Source: an uncultured Eggerthellaceae bacterium
Lineage (GTDB): Bacteria; Actinomycetota; Coriobacteriia; Coriobacteriales; Eggerthellaceae
Direction of reading: 5' to 3'
Assembly: GCA_948829205.1 (NCBI GenBank)
Contig: CAQLOA010000016.1
Span: 1-16,138, forward strand
DNA length: 16,138 nt
Numbering within the stretch: position 1 is the first letter of the stretch; every line of letters begins with the position of its first letter. This document shows positions 1 to 6,627 of the stretch, piece after piece. The notes under the pieces were generated by a model, which did not search any database, was not told where the DNA came from, and saw only the letters and a list, made by a program, of their open reading frames with translations. The translations under genes and the position numbers were made by a program.

Positions 1-978
1 GTTCAGGCACGGTATGTAGCGGAACGACTCGTCTGCAGCTCGGTCTTGCGAAGCGCTCGATGCGCCCGATCCGCTTCTGGCCGCCAGCCATTTCTCGCGC
101 AGCTCGTGCTGGATGTCATATAGGGTTTCCAGGCAATCGACCGAGAAGTTGGGCGCCACCACGAATAGGCGCTCCGCGTCGGCAAGATTGTCAAGGACGG
201 CGCCCGTGAAGGGCGACAGCCACTTTCGGCTTTTGTCGAAGCGGCACTGGTAGCCCACCTTCCAATCCGCATCGCCCAACCCCAGCTTTCCTGCCACGCT
301 GCGCGCCGTGCGCTGCGTCTGCTCTCCGTAAGTGTCGCCCTTGCGTATGTCGGCAACGGGGATGGAATGGAACGCGAACAGCAGGCGGTCGTGCGATCCG
401 GCGTCGAAGCCCGATGCCGCAATCGAGTCGGCGACCGCGTCGATGTATGCCTCATCGTCGCAATAGCTGTCGACGAAGCGAAGGTCGGGACGCCAGCCTA
501 ACGCGGCCAGCGCCTCTTCCGCCTGATGTTCCACCGCGCCGGTGGTGGAGTAAGCGCTTTGCGGGTAAAGCGGAACTAGCACCACGGTGTCGCAGCCTGC
601 GGCCTTGCATCTGGAAAGTGCGTCTTTCAACGACGGCTTGGAATAGCTGGAAGCGTGCCGCACGCAAACGACGCCGTCTTCCCGGCATGCCTCTTCCAGC
701 TTTTGGGCAAGTGACGCCATATGCATGTCGAGGGGCGAGCCCCTGTCGGTCCAAATGCGGGCGTACTTGGCGGCCGAGCGGGGTGCGCGCTTGGGGATGA
801 TGAACCGGTTGAGGACAAGGTTCCAGACGTGAGGGTTCACGGGGCATATGCGCGGGTCCGACAGGAACAGGCGCAAGTAGTCGGCCACGGCGTCGCTCGT
901 AGGCGCGGCCGGGCTTCCGGTGTTGGCTATTATGATGCCTGCGTTGCCGATGATGCGCTCCCTGAAACTATGCCCCAT
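1..978 (-). CDS. hemH: Ferrochelatase (partial, runs off left edge)
   Basis: Inserts Fe2+ into a porphyrin in heme synthesis; in Gram-positive bacteria this enzyme class usually acts on coproporphyrin III (family knowledge). Translating the minus strand from 978 gives an open frame of 326 codons to the window edge, so the C-terminus is missing. Visible landmarks are the N-terminal strand GIIIANTGSP (residues 14-23), PLYPQSAYSTTG (136-147), the catalytic-histidine motif FAFHSIP with His204, a YQCRF stretch, and NFSVDCLETLYD near the end carrying the second conserved acidic site. The last visible residues, YIPCLN, match the family's late YIPxLN motif. The start is uncertain: ATG at 978 has no clear ribosome binding site, and an in-frame GTG lies at 999. 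The gene is divergent from the GntR regulator, with about 60 bp of shared promoter region. Identity is secure. Confidence 0.93.
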   Translation of the reverse strand, partial: MGHSFRERIIGNAGIIIANTGSPAAPTSDAVADYLRLFLSDPRICPVNPHVWNLVLNRFIIPKRAPRSAAKYARIWTDRGSPLDMHMASLAQKLEEACREDGVVCVRHASSYSKPSLKDALSRCKAAGCDTVVLVPLYPQSAYSTTGAVEHQAEEALAALGWRPDLRFVDSYCDDEAYIDAVADSIAASGFDAGSHDRLLFAFHSIPVADIRKGDTYGEQTQRTARSVAGKLGLGDADWKVGYQCRFDKSRKWLSPFTGAVLDNLADAERLFVVAPNFSVDCLETLYDIQHELREKWLAARSGSGASSASQDRAADESFRYIPCLN

Positions 979-1040
979 GTCTCGAGGCGAGTTTATCACT
1001 CGCAGTGCTGCACGCTCTCATCATAATGAAATTGTTCTAT

Positions 1041-1069
1041 TTGACATATTACAAATCGCCTTCTAAAAT
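1041..1069 (+). promoter_or_regulatory. Sigma-70-type promoter of the GntR/DUF1648 operon
   Basis: A perfect -35 box TTGACA (1041-1046) is followed after exactly 17 bp by TAAAAT (1064-1069). Transcription would start near 1076, so the upstream in-frame ATG at 1075 cannot be a normal start. This supports the GTG at 1117 as the real start, giving a leader of about 40 nt. YtrA-type regulators are usually autoregulated, so an operator is likely nearby, but I see no clear palindrome. Confidence 0.8.
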
Positions 1070-1116
1070 GCTCTATGGCGAATAGAATAATTACGCAAGG
1101 GAAGGGGCTGGTTGCC

Positions 1117-1623
1117 GTGATCGTGTCCATAGACGAGTGCTCGTCCGAGCCGCTGTACAAGCAGATACACGACCAGGTCATAGCAGGAATCGCCACGGGC
1201 GAGCTGGAACCGGGAACGTCCCTTCCCTCGGTGCGTTCGCTCGCAAGCGACCTTGGAATCAACCTGCATACCGTGAACAAGGCCTATGCGATACTGCGCG
1301 ACGAGGGCTACGTCCAGATGCGCGGCCGCGCCGGTGCGGTGATAAGCGAGCCGGGCGACGCGTCGCGCGCCGACAAGAACCGCAAGTCGATGGAGGAGAC
1401 GGAAGGCGAGTTGTTCAAGCTGGCGCTCACCTACCGGGCATGCGGAGGCACGCGGGGGCAGTTCCTCGAATGCGCCGCCGCCCAAGCCGCCCGCGCCTAC
1501 GGGGCCGTTGGGGTGGACAAGGGCGAAGCCGCGTCGGCCAAGCGCCCCAAGAAGAGCCCGGCCCACACGTCGGGAAACGCTGCGGAATGCGCTCCCGCAA
1601 GCCCGTCTGTGCAAGGGGCGTGA
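1117..1623 (+). CDS. GntR-family (YtrA subfamily) transcriptional regulator
   Basis: A 168-residue protein with an N-terminal GntR winged helix-turn-helix: the typical PLYKQIHDQVIAGIATGEL and LPSVRSLASDLGINLHTVNKAY stretches occupy residues 10-60, followed by the wing GYVQMRGRAGAVI. The short length with no large effector domain is typical of the YtrA subfamily, whose members repress transport or membrane-protein operons. The C-terminal ~100 residues carry two cysteines near RACGG and FLEC and end in a low-complexity, lysine-, alanine- and serine-rich tail. GTG at 1117 is chosen because a GGGAAGGGG-like ribosome binding site (about 1099-1107) sits at good spacing and the promoter lies only just upstream of the ATG at 1075. 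GTG at 1123 is a second possibility. The next gene begins 4 bp after the stop, so the two are almost certainly co-transcribed. Confidence 0.88.
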   Translation: MIVSIDECSSEPLYKQIHDQVIAGIATGELEPGTSLPSVRSLASDLGINLHTVNKAYAILRDEGYVQMRGRAGAVISEPGDASRADKNRKSMEETEGELFKLALTYRACGGTRGQFLECAAAQAARAYGAVGVDKGEAASAKRPKKSPAHTSGNAAECAPASPSVQGA

Positions 1624-1627
1624 GACC

Positions 1628-2269
1628 ATGCATCCAACGGACCCGACCATGTTTGCATTGCTGGGACTGGTGCTGCTCTTCGTCCCCATCACCGGTGCGC
1701 TTATGGCGGCGACGCCCTACCTCATGCCGAAGCGCGAGTGCTTTGCTGTGACCATTCCCGACGCCGCCTCGAGCGACCCCGACATCAGGCGGCTCAAGCG
1801 CTCCTATTCCGCCATTGTGGCCGTGGGCACGCTGGCGCTTGCGGCGATCTGTGGCGCATGCCTGTTCGCAAACCCCGAGCATGCCTTCCTGCCTGCCCTT
1901 GTCTTATCCGAGCTCGTCCTGTGCTTCGGCGCCTATGGGATCATGCTCCACTTCCGCCGGAAGACCATCGCGCTCAAGCAGGCGCGGGGCTGGAAGGCGC
2001 AGTCGGCAAAGCGCGTCGGCTTCGTGGCCGAAGAGCCTGCGCCGAAGCCGCTCTCCCAGAAGTGGGACCTGCTGTTCCTAGTTCCCATCGCCATCACCGG
2101 GCTCATCTGCGTCGTCGGCTACCCGCTCATGCCCGAGCGCATCGCCACCAACGTCGACTTGTCGGGGCAGGTGAGCAATTGGGCGCAGAAGACGCCGCTC
2201 ACCGCAGCCTTCCCATTTCTGACCGTCGTGTTCTTGGACGGATGCTTCGCCTTCTCGCTGTGCATGTAG
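1628..2269 (+). CDS. DUF1648 membrane protein, apparently C-terminally shortened
   Basis: A 213-residue integral membrane protein encoded 4 bp after the GntR regulator; that pairing is common in Coriobacteriia and Firmicutes. Predicted helices lie around residues 8-29, 57-78, 88-110 and 148-168. The DUF1648 signature follows in MPERIATNVDLSGQVSNWAQ (about 170-190), where the family usually reads P..I.THW...G..D.W. The frame then stops within what should be the next membrane helix (FPFLTVVFLDGCFAFSLCM). Relatives paired with GntR regulators generally carry further membrane segments after this motif (family recollection, not checked), so this copy looks truncated. The MFS gene arrives convergently 92 bp later. 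Function is unknown; the pair may respond to cell-envelope stress or drugs. No clear ribosome binding site precedes ATG 1628, consistent with translational coupling. Confidence 0.7.
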   Translation: MHPTDPTMFALLGLVLLFVPITGALMAATPYLMPKRECFAVTIPDAASSDPDIRRLKRSYSAIVAVGTLALAAICGACLFANPEHAFLPALVLSELVLCFGAYGIMLHFRRKTIALKQARGWKAQSAKRVGFVAEEPAPKPLSQKWDLLFLVPIAITGLICVVGYPLMPERIATNVDLSGQVSNWAQKTPLTAAFPFLTVVFLDGCFAFSLCM

Positions 2270-2361
2270 CTGTGATAGAGGTCAGGTCGTTCGTTGCTCC
2301 GGTTTCCCGTTTCTTCGTCTTCTGTTTTTTGAATTTGCTTCTGCTTTTTCCAGGAAAAGCT

Positions 2362-3555
2362 CTACCCTATTTTGGTTTCGCGCTCGGCGTTTTTCCGGAA
2401 TCGCAGAATCACCGCCAAGGCGCCTGCTGCAGGCACCAGCATGGCTACCCACATGAGCGAGTACGCCTCGGGCTGGCTGCCGAGCACAGGCGTCAGGTTC
2501 TCCACTATTGTGCCCCCTGCCAGCGGGCCTATCAGCATGCCAAGGTCTAGCCCGGTGAACGCGGTGTTGCTTGCGGCTCCGCGACGCGAAGGCGGCACCG
2601 AGGCCAAGGCCTCCGACTGCAGCAGCGGCCCGCAGCATCCGAAGCCGGCCGACCCGAGCACTGCGGCCACCATGAAGGCGGGAAGGCTGTCCGCCAGCGA
2701 GAGCGCCAGGTAGGATGCCGCGAAGAAGGCGATGCCCACGATGAGCATTCGAGGGGCGCCGAACCTGTCGGCAAGGCTTCCGAAGAGCGGACGCGTCCCC
2801 AGCAGGCAAATGGCGTAGACGACGAAGAACGCGCCCATCGATTCGACGCCCACGGAGTACCCGTACAGCACGACGTAGGCCCCCATGCACGAGAACGACG
2901 TGGCCAGCAGCATGAGCGCGACGCCCTTCCCGACCGCCTCGGGCGCGAACATGCGGTCTAGCTTCAGCCGGTATGGCAGGCGCTCCCGGAAGGGTTCCCT
3001 TATCAACGCGACGCCGCAGACGGCCACCAGGATGCAGCCCGAGGCCAGGAAGTACGAGGGCGAGAAGCCGATGGCATCCACCAGATACAGCCCGGCCGCC
3101 GGGCCGACGACCTGCGCGAAGGACTGCGCCAGCGCGTAGATGCTGATACCGCTGGCGAACTTCGACTCGGGCAGGAACTCCGACACCAGCGACATGGCTA
3201 GAGGCCCGCTGCATCCGATGCCGACCCCATGGGCCAGCCTGACCGCCACCAGCCCTTCCAGCGAGCCAACGACGCCGTACAAGAACATGCAGGAGCATAT
3301 GACCAGCTGCGAGGCCATGAGCAGACGCTTGCGCGAGAAGCTGTCGAATGCTGGGCCTGCGAAAGGCCGGCAGAGCAGCGCCGTTATGGAGAACGAGCTG
3401 ACGATGACCCCCACCATGGAAGGCGTCGCCCCAAGGGCGTCGGCATACACCGGAAGAGTGGTGTTCGTCATGAACGCGGCCATGGACTGGAAGAGGTTCA
3501 CCCCCATGAGCACGACGTAAGGGAAGCTCCAGATGCTCTCTTTTCGTTCGCCCAA
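2362..3555 (-). CDS. Major facilitator superfamily transporter
   Basis: A 397-residue polytopic protein with about twelve hydrophobic segments, typical of a 12-TM MFS exporter. The loop 2-3 motif appears as GPAFDSFSRKRLL, and its second-half counterpart as RPLFGSLADRFGAPRML. A small-residue-rich stretch, VVGPAAGLYLVDAIGF, resembles the antiporter motif C region in helix 5, which suggests proton-coupled export of a drug or metabolite; the substrate cannot be told. TTG at 3555 is preferred over the longer TTG at 3573. A GGAGG site (3562-3566) sits 6 nt upstream, and a possible -10 box TATAGT (reverse strand, 3583-3588) would put the transcript start almost on top of 3573. The gene is convergent with the DUF1648 gene and divergent from the PAP2 gene. 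Confidence 0.88.
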   Translation of the reverse strand: MGERKESIWSFPYVVLMGVNLFQSMAAFMTNTTLPVYADALGATPSMVGVIVSSFSITALLCRPFAGPAFDSFSRKRLLMASQLVICSCMFLYGVVGSLEGLVAVRLAHGVGIGCSGPLAMSLVSEFLPESKFASGISIYALAQSFAQVVGPAAGLYLVDAIGFSPSYFLASGCILVAVCGVALIREPFRERLPYRLKLDRMFAPEAVGKGVALMLLATSFSCMGAYVVLYGYSVGVESMGAFFVVYAICLLGTRPLFGSLADRFGAPRMLIVGIAFFAASYLALSLADSLPAFMVAAVLGSAGFGCCGPLLQSEALASVPPSRRGAASNTAFTGLDLGMLIGPLAGGTIVENLTPVLGSQPEAYSLMWVAMLVPAAGALAVILRFRKNAERETKIG

Positions 3556-3577
3556 CGTTCGCCTCCGTTCCAACGCA

Positions 3578-3590
3578 CATATACTATATG
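3578..3590 (-). promoter_or_regulatory. Possible -10 box and CATAT/ATATG palindrome upstream of the MFS gene
   Basis: The minus strand reads TATAGT at 3588-3583, about 28 nt upstream of the chosen TTG start. It sits inside a perfect 5-bp inverted repeat, CATAT-ACT-ATATG (3578-3590), which could be an operator. No convincing -35 box is visible at 16-18 bp, so activator dependence or chance are both possible. Confidence 0.35.
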
Positions 3591-3702
3591 ACTAGAAGAC
3601 GCCTTGGAGGGCGAACGGGGGAACGAGGTGAACGCTTGCCCCGTCCCCGGTTCGCCTACTGTTGCATAGAGCGAAGGGTATAGCCGTATGGAGGAAGCCA
3701 GC

Positions 3703-4275
3703 ATGGCGAAAGAGGAGCCAAGGCCGCAGCCTGAAGCGCCGCGCGGCGTTCCAGCGGACTATCCCGAGCGCTGGAGGCGCTGGACGAGGTGGTTCCGGGG
3801 GCGTGGGTCGGACAGGCGCGTGAAGGCATTGCGCGCTGCAGACAAGGCCATAGTCGTCCTGTTCGTGGCGATGTACGTGTTGATGGCGGTGGGAAGCGCA
3901 AGGGCCATGCCGGCGGCGATCATAGGGTACGTCGCGTCGACCGCGGCATGCTTCGTCGCGATGGGGCTCGTTCGCAGGTGGCGGAACGCGCCTCGGCCCT
4001 ACGAGGCGTTCGACATCAAGCCCCTGGTGCCGAAGAAGGACCTGAAGATCGGAAGGTCGTTCCCGTCCCGCCATGCGTTCTGCGCGTTCCTCATCGCAAC
4101 CATGTTCGCTGTCGTGTTCCGCTCGTTTGGCGGCATGGTGCCTCTGCTGCTGGCCACCGCGCTGGGCGTCGCACGTGTCTTGGAAGGGGTGCACTTCCCG
4201 CGCGACGTGGTGGCCGGAGCGGTGCTTGGAGTGGCGGCTGGCTTTGCCTGCATCGCCGCCATGGTGGCGGTCTAG
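3703..4275 (+). CDS. PAP2-superfamily (phosphatidic acid phosphatase type 2-like) membrane protein
   Basis: A 190-residue membrane protein with the three PAP2 phosphatase signatures in order: an RRWRNAPRP motif-1 equivalent, GRSFPSRHAF (motif 2, catalytic histidine), and ARVLEGVHFPRDVVAG (motif 3, usually SR....GVHYPSD). The last lacks the usual serine before the arginine, but R, H and D are kept. These proteins dephosphorylate lipid phosphates such as phosphatidic acid or undecaprenyl pyrophosphate at the membrane; which substrate applies here is unknown. The N-terminal ~40 residues are charged and cytoplasmic-looking. ATG 3703 is preferred because GGAGGA (3690-3695) lies 7 nt upstream. ATG 3688, with AAGGG at 3674-3678, is also possible and would add 5 residues. 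The gene stands alone between divergent and tRNA-fragment sequence. Confidence 0.85.
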   Translation: MAKEEPRPQPEAPRGVPADYPERWRRWTRWFRGRGSDRRVKALRAADKAIVVLFVAMYVLMAVGSARAMPAAIIGYVASTAACFVAMGLVRRWRNAPRPYEAFDIKPLVPKKDLKIGRSFPSRHAFCAFLIATMFAVVFRSFGGMVPLLLATALGVARVLEGVHFPRDVVAGAVLGVAAGFACIAAMVAV

Positions 4276-4355
4276 GGCGCCTTCCGCACGATGTGGCGGA
4301 GGCGAGGGAATGCCACGTCATGTGCTCGCATGCGCCGTCTCGCGGATTCGATTAC

Positions 4356-4379
4356 CGGCAAGGCTTGCCGAGCGTTTTG
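4356..4379 (+). terminator. Weak candidate terminator after the PAP2 gene
   Basis: A short hairpin, CGGCAA-GGC-TTGCCG (4356-4370), is followed by a T-rich tract (AGCGTTTTGT). The stem is only 6 bp with a 3-nt loop, and the site lies about 80 bp past the stop codon, so this is tentative. Confidence 0.35.
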
Positions 4380-4405
4380 TTGATGTTGAGGGAAGCGGTT
4401 TTGGA

Positions 4406-4451
4406 ATGGAGCGGGCGACGGGAATCGAACCCGCATTAGAAGCTTGGGAAG
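4406..4451 (-). repeat. 46-bp copy of the 3' part of tRNA-Gly(CCC); candidate attachment-site remnant
   Basis: Positions 4406-4451 match 6065-6110 at 45 of 46 bases (difference at 4435 versus 6094). In tRNA terms the copy runs from the encoded CCA through the T arm to the anticodon loop and ends there, so there is no 5' half and it cannot make a tRNA. Tyrosine recombinases commonly use exactly this part of tRNA genes as attachment cores. The repeat has the same orientation as the intact tRNA and lies beyond its 3' end, as expected for the far end of an integrated element. Confidence 0.75.
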
Positions 4452-4486
4452 TCGAGGGCTTCTCTATTTGTCGACATGTTATTTTG

Positions 4487-4512
4487 TTTTCGTGTACAAC
4501 TTGTACATGAAA
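4487..4512. promoter_or_regulatory. Operator-like palindrome, copy 1, upstream of the ATPase gene
   Basis: Half-sites TTTCGTGTACA (4488-4498) and TGTACATGAAA (4502-4512) form an inverted repeat matching at 10 of 11 positions around a 3-bp centre. The 26-bp block recurs at 4520-4545 (22 of 26 identical) with a start-to-start distance of 33 bp, close to three helical turns, which favours same-face binding of a dimeric regulator. The region is markedly AT-rich compared with its surroundings. Confidence 0.6.
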
Positions 4513-4519
4513 TTTCTAA

Positions 4520-4545
4520 TTTTCGTGTACAGGACGTACATGAAA
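4520..4545. promoter_or_regulatory. Operator-like palindrome, copy 2, upstream of the ATPase gene
   Basis: Second copy of the TTTCGTGTACA / GTACATGAAA palindrome, about 50 bp before the ATPase start. A further GTAC-centred near-palindrome, AAACTCGTACAAGTTT, follows at 4560-4575, between copy 2 and the ribosome binding site. No clear -35/-10 pair could be assigned among these sites. Confidence 0.6.
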
Positions 4546-4595
4546 CTGAGAAATGGATTAAACTCGTACAAGTTTGATTCAGGGAGGCTGATTTC

Positions 4596-5981
4596 ATGGA
4601 ATACATGCGCCGCAAGCTTGAAGCGGATATTGCACATTGGGCCTCTTCTGCCCGCATGCAGCCTCTTCTCATTCAGGGTGCGCGCCGTGTGGGAAAGACG
4701 GTGCTTGCGGAGCACATGGGCAAGGAGTGCTTCGCCGATGGTTTTGTGAAGCTTGATTTCCAGACGGACCTCTCGAGGGCTCAGGCGATTTTTGATTGGC
4801 CAACCGATGACGTGGACGGAATAGTCAGGCGCATTTCCGAGTACAAGGGCATGTCCATCCTCCCGGAAAAGACGCTTGTCATTCTCGACGAGGTCCAGCT
4901 GTGCGAACAGGCGCTGAATGCCCTCAGGTTTTTCGAGGGAACTCATTGGCGCGTCCTGGCTACGGGGAGCCTGCTTGGGGTAACCACCAAACGAAGGAGC
5001 CTGCCTTTTCCTTCCGGGGTGCGGCAGCTCGAGCTTCATCCGCTCGATTTCGAGGAATACCTTTGGGCCTTGGACGAAGACGCCATGGCTCGCGACATAC
5101 GGGCGCATGCCGAAACGGGCGAGCCATATGTTCGGCATGACCAAGCCCTTGACCAGTATCACAAATACTTGGTGCTCGGAGGAATGCCCCGGGTGCTTGA
5201 TGCCTATCGTCATGAAGGCGGGTTCTTGGCGGCCGGCGAGGTGCAGGTTGAGATAGACGCTACCTACACGGCAGACATGACCGATCCCGAAAACGGCATA
5301 AGCGGCATTTCGGCAAAGCGGATCTGGGACAGTCTCCCCAAGCAGCTCCTTCGTGCGTCGACGAAGAAGTTCAAGTATTCCGAGGTAATACGTGGAGGGC
5401 GTCGAGAGCGCCTTCTAGAGCCCCTTGAATGGCTTGCCGCGGCTGGCGTGATTTCGATAAACGACTTGACGTGCGACGATCGCGCTCCGCTGGCTCCATA
5501 CAATGACGAGGACGGGAGCTACTTCAAGGTGTATGTGGCCGATACGGGCATCATGTTCCATAAGTTCGGGATCGACCCGGTGGTGTTTCTTGACGACGGG
5601 AGGAGATCGATCCTCGCTTCCGACTTCCGCGGGGCGCTTGCCGAAAACTACGTCATGCAAGCGCTGCAGGCAAACGGGCTGAGGACGTTCTATTGGATGC
5701 CAAATGACAAGGTGGGAAACGGGGAGGTGGACTTCGTCTTTCAGGATCGCATGGCGCAGGTCGTTCCCGTCGAGGTCAAGTCGGCACGAAACGTCAAGGC
5801 AAAGAGCCTGATGAAGCTTATGAGGGAGGGCAACTCGCCCTACGCAATCAGGCTTTCGGAGGCAAATTTCGGAACAAGCGCCATTGAAGGGGCCGATGGT
5901 GAGGTGCTGTTGCGCGATTTTCCGTTATATGCGGCGTTTTGCATTGGCTCGGAAACGGTGAAGGGAGCCTGTAAGGGATGA
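4596..5981 (+). CDS. AAA-family ATPase with DUF4143 C-terminal domain
   Basis: A 461-residue protein of the abundant but poorly understood ATP-binding/DUF4143 family. The N-terminal AAA domain shows Walker A GARRVGKT (28-35), Walker B TLVILDEVQ (93-101) and a sensor-like LATGSLLG (121-128). Residues ~220-300 form a winged-helix-like middle part. The C-terminal part contains GALAENYV (346-353), NGEVDFVF (375-382) and VPVEVKSA (390-397), a pattern of spaced acidic residues plus E-V-K that resembles a PD-(D/E)xK nuclease fold. Length is normal for the family. A strong AGGGAGG site (4581-4587) sits 8 nt before the ATG. The gene is the only one between the two tRNA-Gly repeats, and its leader is AT-rich, suggesting acquisition by transfer. 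Biological role is unknown; family members have been suggested to act in mobile-element or stress functions. Confidence 0.92.
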   Translation: MEYMRRKLEADIAHWASSARMQPLLIQGARRVGKTVLAEHMGKECFADGFVKLDFQTDLSRAQAIFDWPTDDVDGIVRRISEYKGMSILPEKTLVILDEVQLCEQALNALRFFEGTHWRVLATGSLLGVTTKRRSLPFPSGVRQLELHPLDFEEYLWALDEDAMARDIRAHAETGEPYVRHDQALDQYHKYLVLGGMPRVLDAYRHEGGFLAAGEVQVEIDATYTADMTDPENGISGISAKRIWDSLPKQLLRASTKKFKYSEVIRGGRRERLLEPLEWLAAAGVISINDLTCDDRAPLAPYNDEDGSYFKVYVADTGIMFHKFGIDPVVFLDDGRRSILASDFRGALAENYVMQALQANGLRTFYWMPNDKVGNGEVDFVFQDRMAQVVPVEVKSARNVKAKSLMKLMREGNSPYAIRLSEANFGTSAIEGADGEVLLRDFPLYAAFCIGSETVKGACKG

Positions 5982-6028
5982 GAGCCGGAAATTCCTGATG
6001 CCATCGGATGGACATATGGGATGAAACA

Positions 6029-6055
6029 CGAACGCCGTCTTTCTGACGGCGTTCG
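6029..6055 (-). terminator. Strong hairpin, probable terminator of tRNA-Gly
   Basis: A perfect 11-bp stem (6029-6039 with 6045-6055) and a 5-nt loop lie 11 nt beyond the tRNA 3' end. On the minus strand the stem is followed by TGTTT, a short T-rich tract. On the plus strand no T-run follows, so it may serve the ATPase transcript only weakly. Confidence 0.6.
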
Positions 6056-6064
6056 GTGCGTGCT

Positions 6065-6110
6065 ATGGAGCGGGCGACGGGAATCGAACCCGCGTTAGAA
6101 GCTTGGGAAG
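6065..6110 (-). repeat. Intact-tRNA copy of the 46-bp direct repeat
   Basis: This is the partner of 4406-4451 and covers the tRNA 3' end through the anticodon loop. The two copies are offset by 1659 bp and bracket the DUF4143 ATPase gene. Identity stops abruptly on both sides (4405 versus 6064, and 4452 versus 6111). Confidence 0.75.
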
Positions 6111-6139
6111 CTCCTGTTCTACCATTGAACTACGCCCGC
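6066..6139 (-). tRNA. tRNA-Gly (anticodon CCC)
   Basis: Read on the minus strand, the acceptor arm GCGGGCG (from 6139) pairs with CGCCCGC, and the 3' CCA is encoded (6068-6066). The anticodon stem GGAGC/GCTTC encloses the loop TTCCCAA, giving anticodon CCC and reading GGG codons. The T loop TTCGATT is standard. A TATAAT box on the minus strand (6156-6151) lies 11 bp before the mature 5' end. The 3' part is duplicated at 4406-4451. Confidence 0.95.
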
Positions 6140-6150
6140 AGTGGTTACCC

Positions 6151-6156
6151 ATTATA
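6151..6156 (-). promoter_or_regulatory. -10 box for tRNA-Gly
   Basis: The minus strand reads a perfect TATAAT at 6156-6151, ending 11 bp before the tRNA 5' end. No good -35 hexamer appears at 16-18 bp, so the assignment rests on the -10 match and position. Confidence 0.5.
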
Positions 6157-6201
6157 GCGTTACCTTCCTAGGTTCCGTACGGCAACCTGTGCCTGCCTCC
6201 G

Positions 6202-6552
6202 TTATTTCTCGATGGGGCGGCTCGGGTCCGAGATCCAGTCGACCCAGCTTCCCTCGTAGCAAAGCTGTCCAGTGTATCCCTTGGATTCCAGAAGCGTGCA
6301 TGCCTCGTTCGCGAGGCCTCCGTTGTAGCAGTACACGATGAACTCGTCGTCGGGCGCGAACCCGGCTTCGGCGACGCGACAGGCGAACACCTCCGCCGTG
6401 TCGCCGTCCGCGCCCATGGCCTCCATGAGGCGGACCGAAACGGCGCCGGGGATCCTGCTCTCCTCGTACATTTCGAGCGGCCTGACGTCAAGAAGAGGCA
6501 TCGTGCCCAGGTGATCGAGAACGAATGTTGCGTCGACGGTTTCGTAATACAT
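6202..6552 (-). CDS. Rhodanese-like domain protein
   Basis: A 116-residue single-domain rhodanese, a family that carries sulfur as a cysteine persulfide. Seen in the sequence: LLDVRPLEMYEESRIPGAVSV (residues 20-40), equivalent to the family's DVR...H.PGA motif; FIVYCYNGGLANEACTLL (71-88) with the candidate active-site Cys75; and YEGSWVDW at the end (family: GG...W). The active loop C-Y-N-G-G-L lacks the arginine often found at the sixth position, so substrate preference may differ from classical thiosulfate sulfurtransferases. The start is firm: AAAGGAGG lies 5 nt upstream of ATG 6552 on the minus strand, and a TATAAT box lies about 30 bp further. It may read through toward the tRNA gene. The protein is cytoplasmic with no signal peptide. 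Confidence 0.85.
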   Translation of the reverse strand: MYYETVDATFVLDHLGTMPLLDVRPLEMYEESRIPGAVSVRLMEAMGADGDTAEVFACRVAEAGFAPDDEFIVYCYNGGLANEACTLLESKGYTGQLCYEGSWVDWISDPSRPIEK

Positions 6553-6581
6553 GGTTCCTCCTTTTCTCGGTTGACCTCAGG

Positions 6582-6587
6582 ATTATA
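6582..6587 (-). promoter_or_regulatory. -10 box of the rhodanese gene
   Basis: A perfect TATAAT on the minus strand lies 29 bp upstream of the ATG. The -35 position (about 6605-6610) is GC-rich and does not match consensus. Confidence 0.45.
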
Positions 6588-6627
6588 TGGATGCGAGGCG
6601 AGCAGGGGCGCTGTATGCCTTACCTGT

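Noticed and set aside
2338..2358. Terminator hairpin GCTTTT/AAAAGC between the DUF1648 and MFS genes
   Set aside because: The stem is short and AT-rich, and no T-tract follows it on either strand.
2282..3580. A 432-codon minus-strand frame overlapping the MFS gene
   Set aside because: It is the shifted-frame shadow of the MFS gene: arginine/glycine-rich low-complexity product with no hydrophobic helices or domain.
4406..4451. A second functional tRNA gene
   Set aside because: Only the 3' part is present. The acceptor 5' strand, D arm and anticodon 5' stem are absent, so no cloverleaf can form.
4073..4510. Open frame containing ATGIEPALEAW near the tRNA fragment
   Set aside because: This peptide and the nearby SGRRESNPH are well-known false translations of antisense tRNA sequence. 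They mark the tRNA-Gly copy, not a gene.
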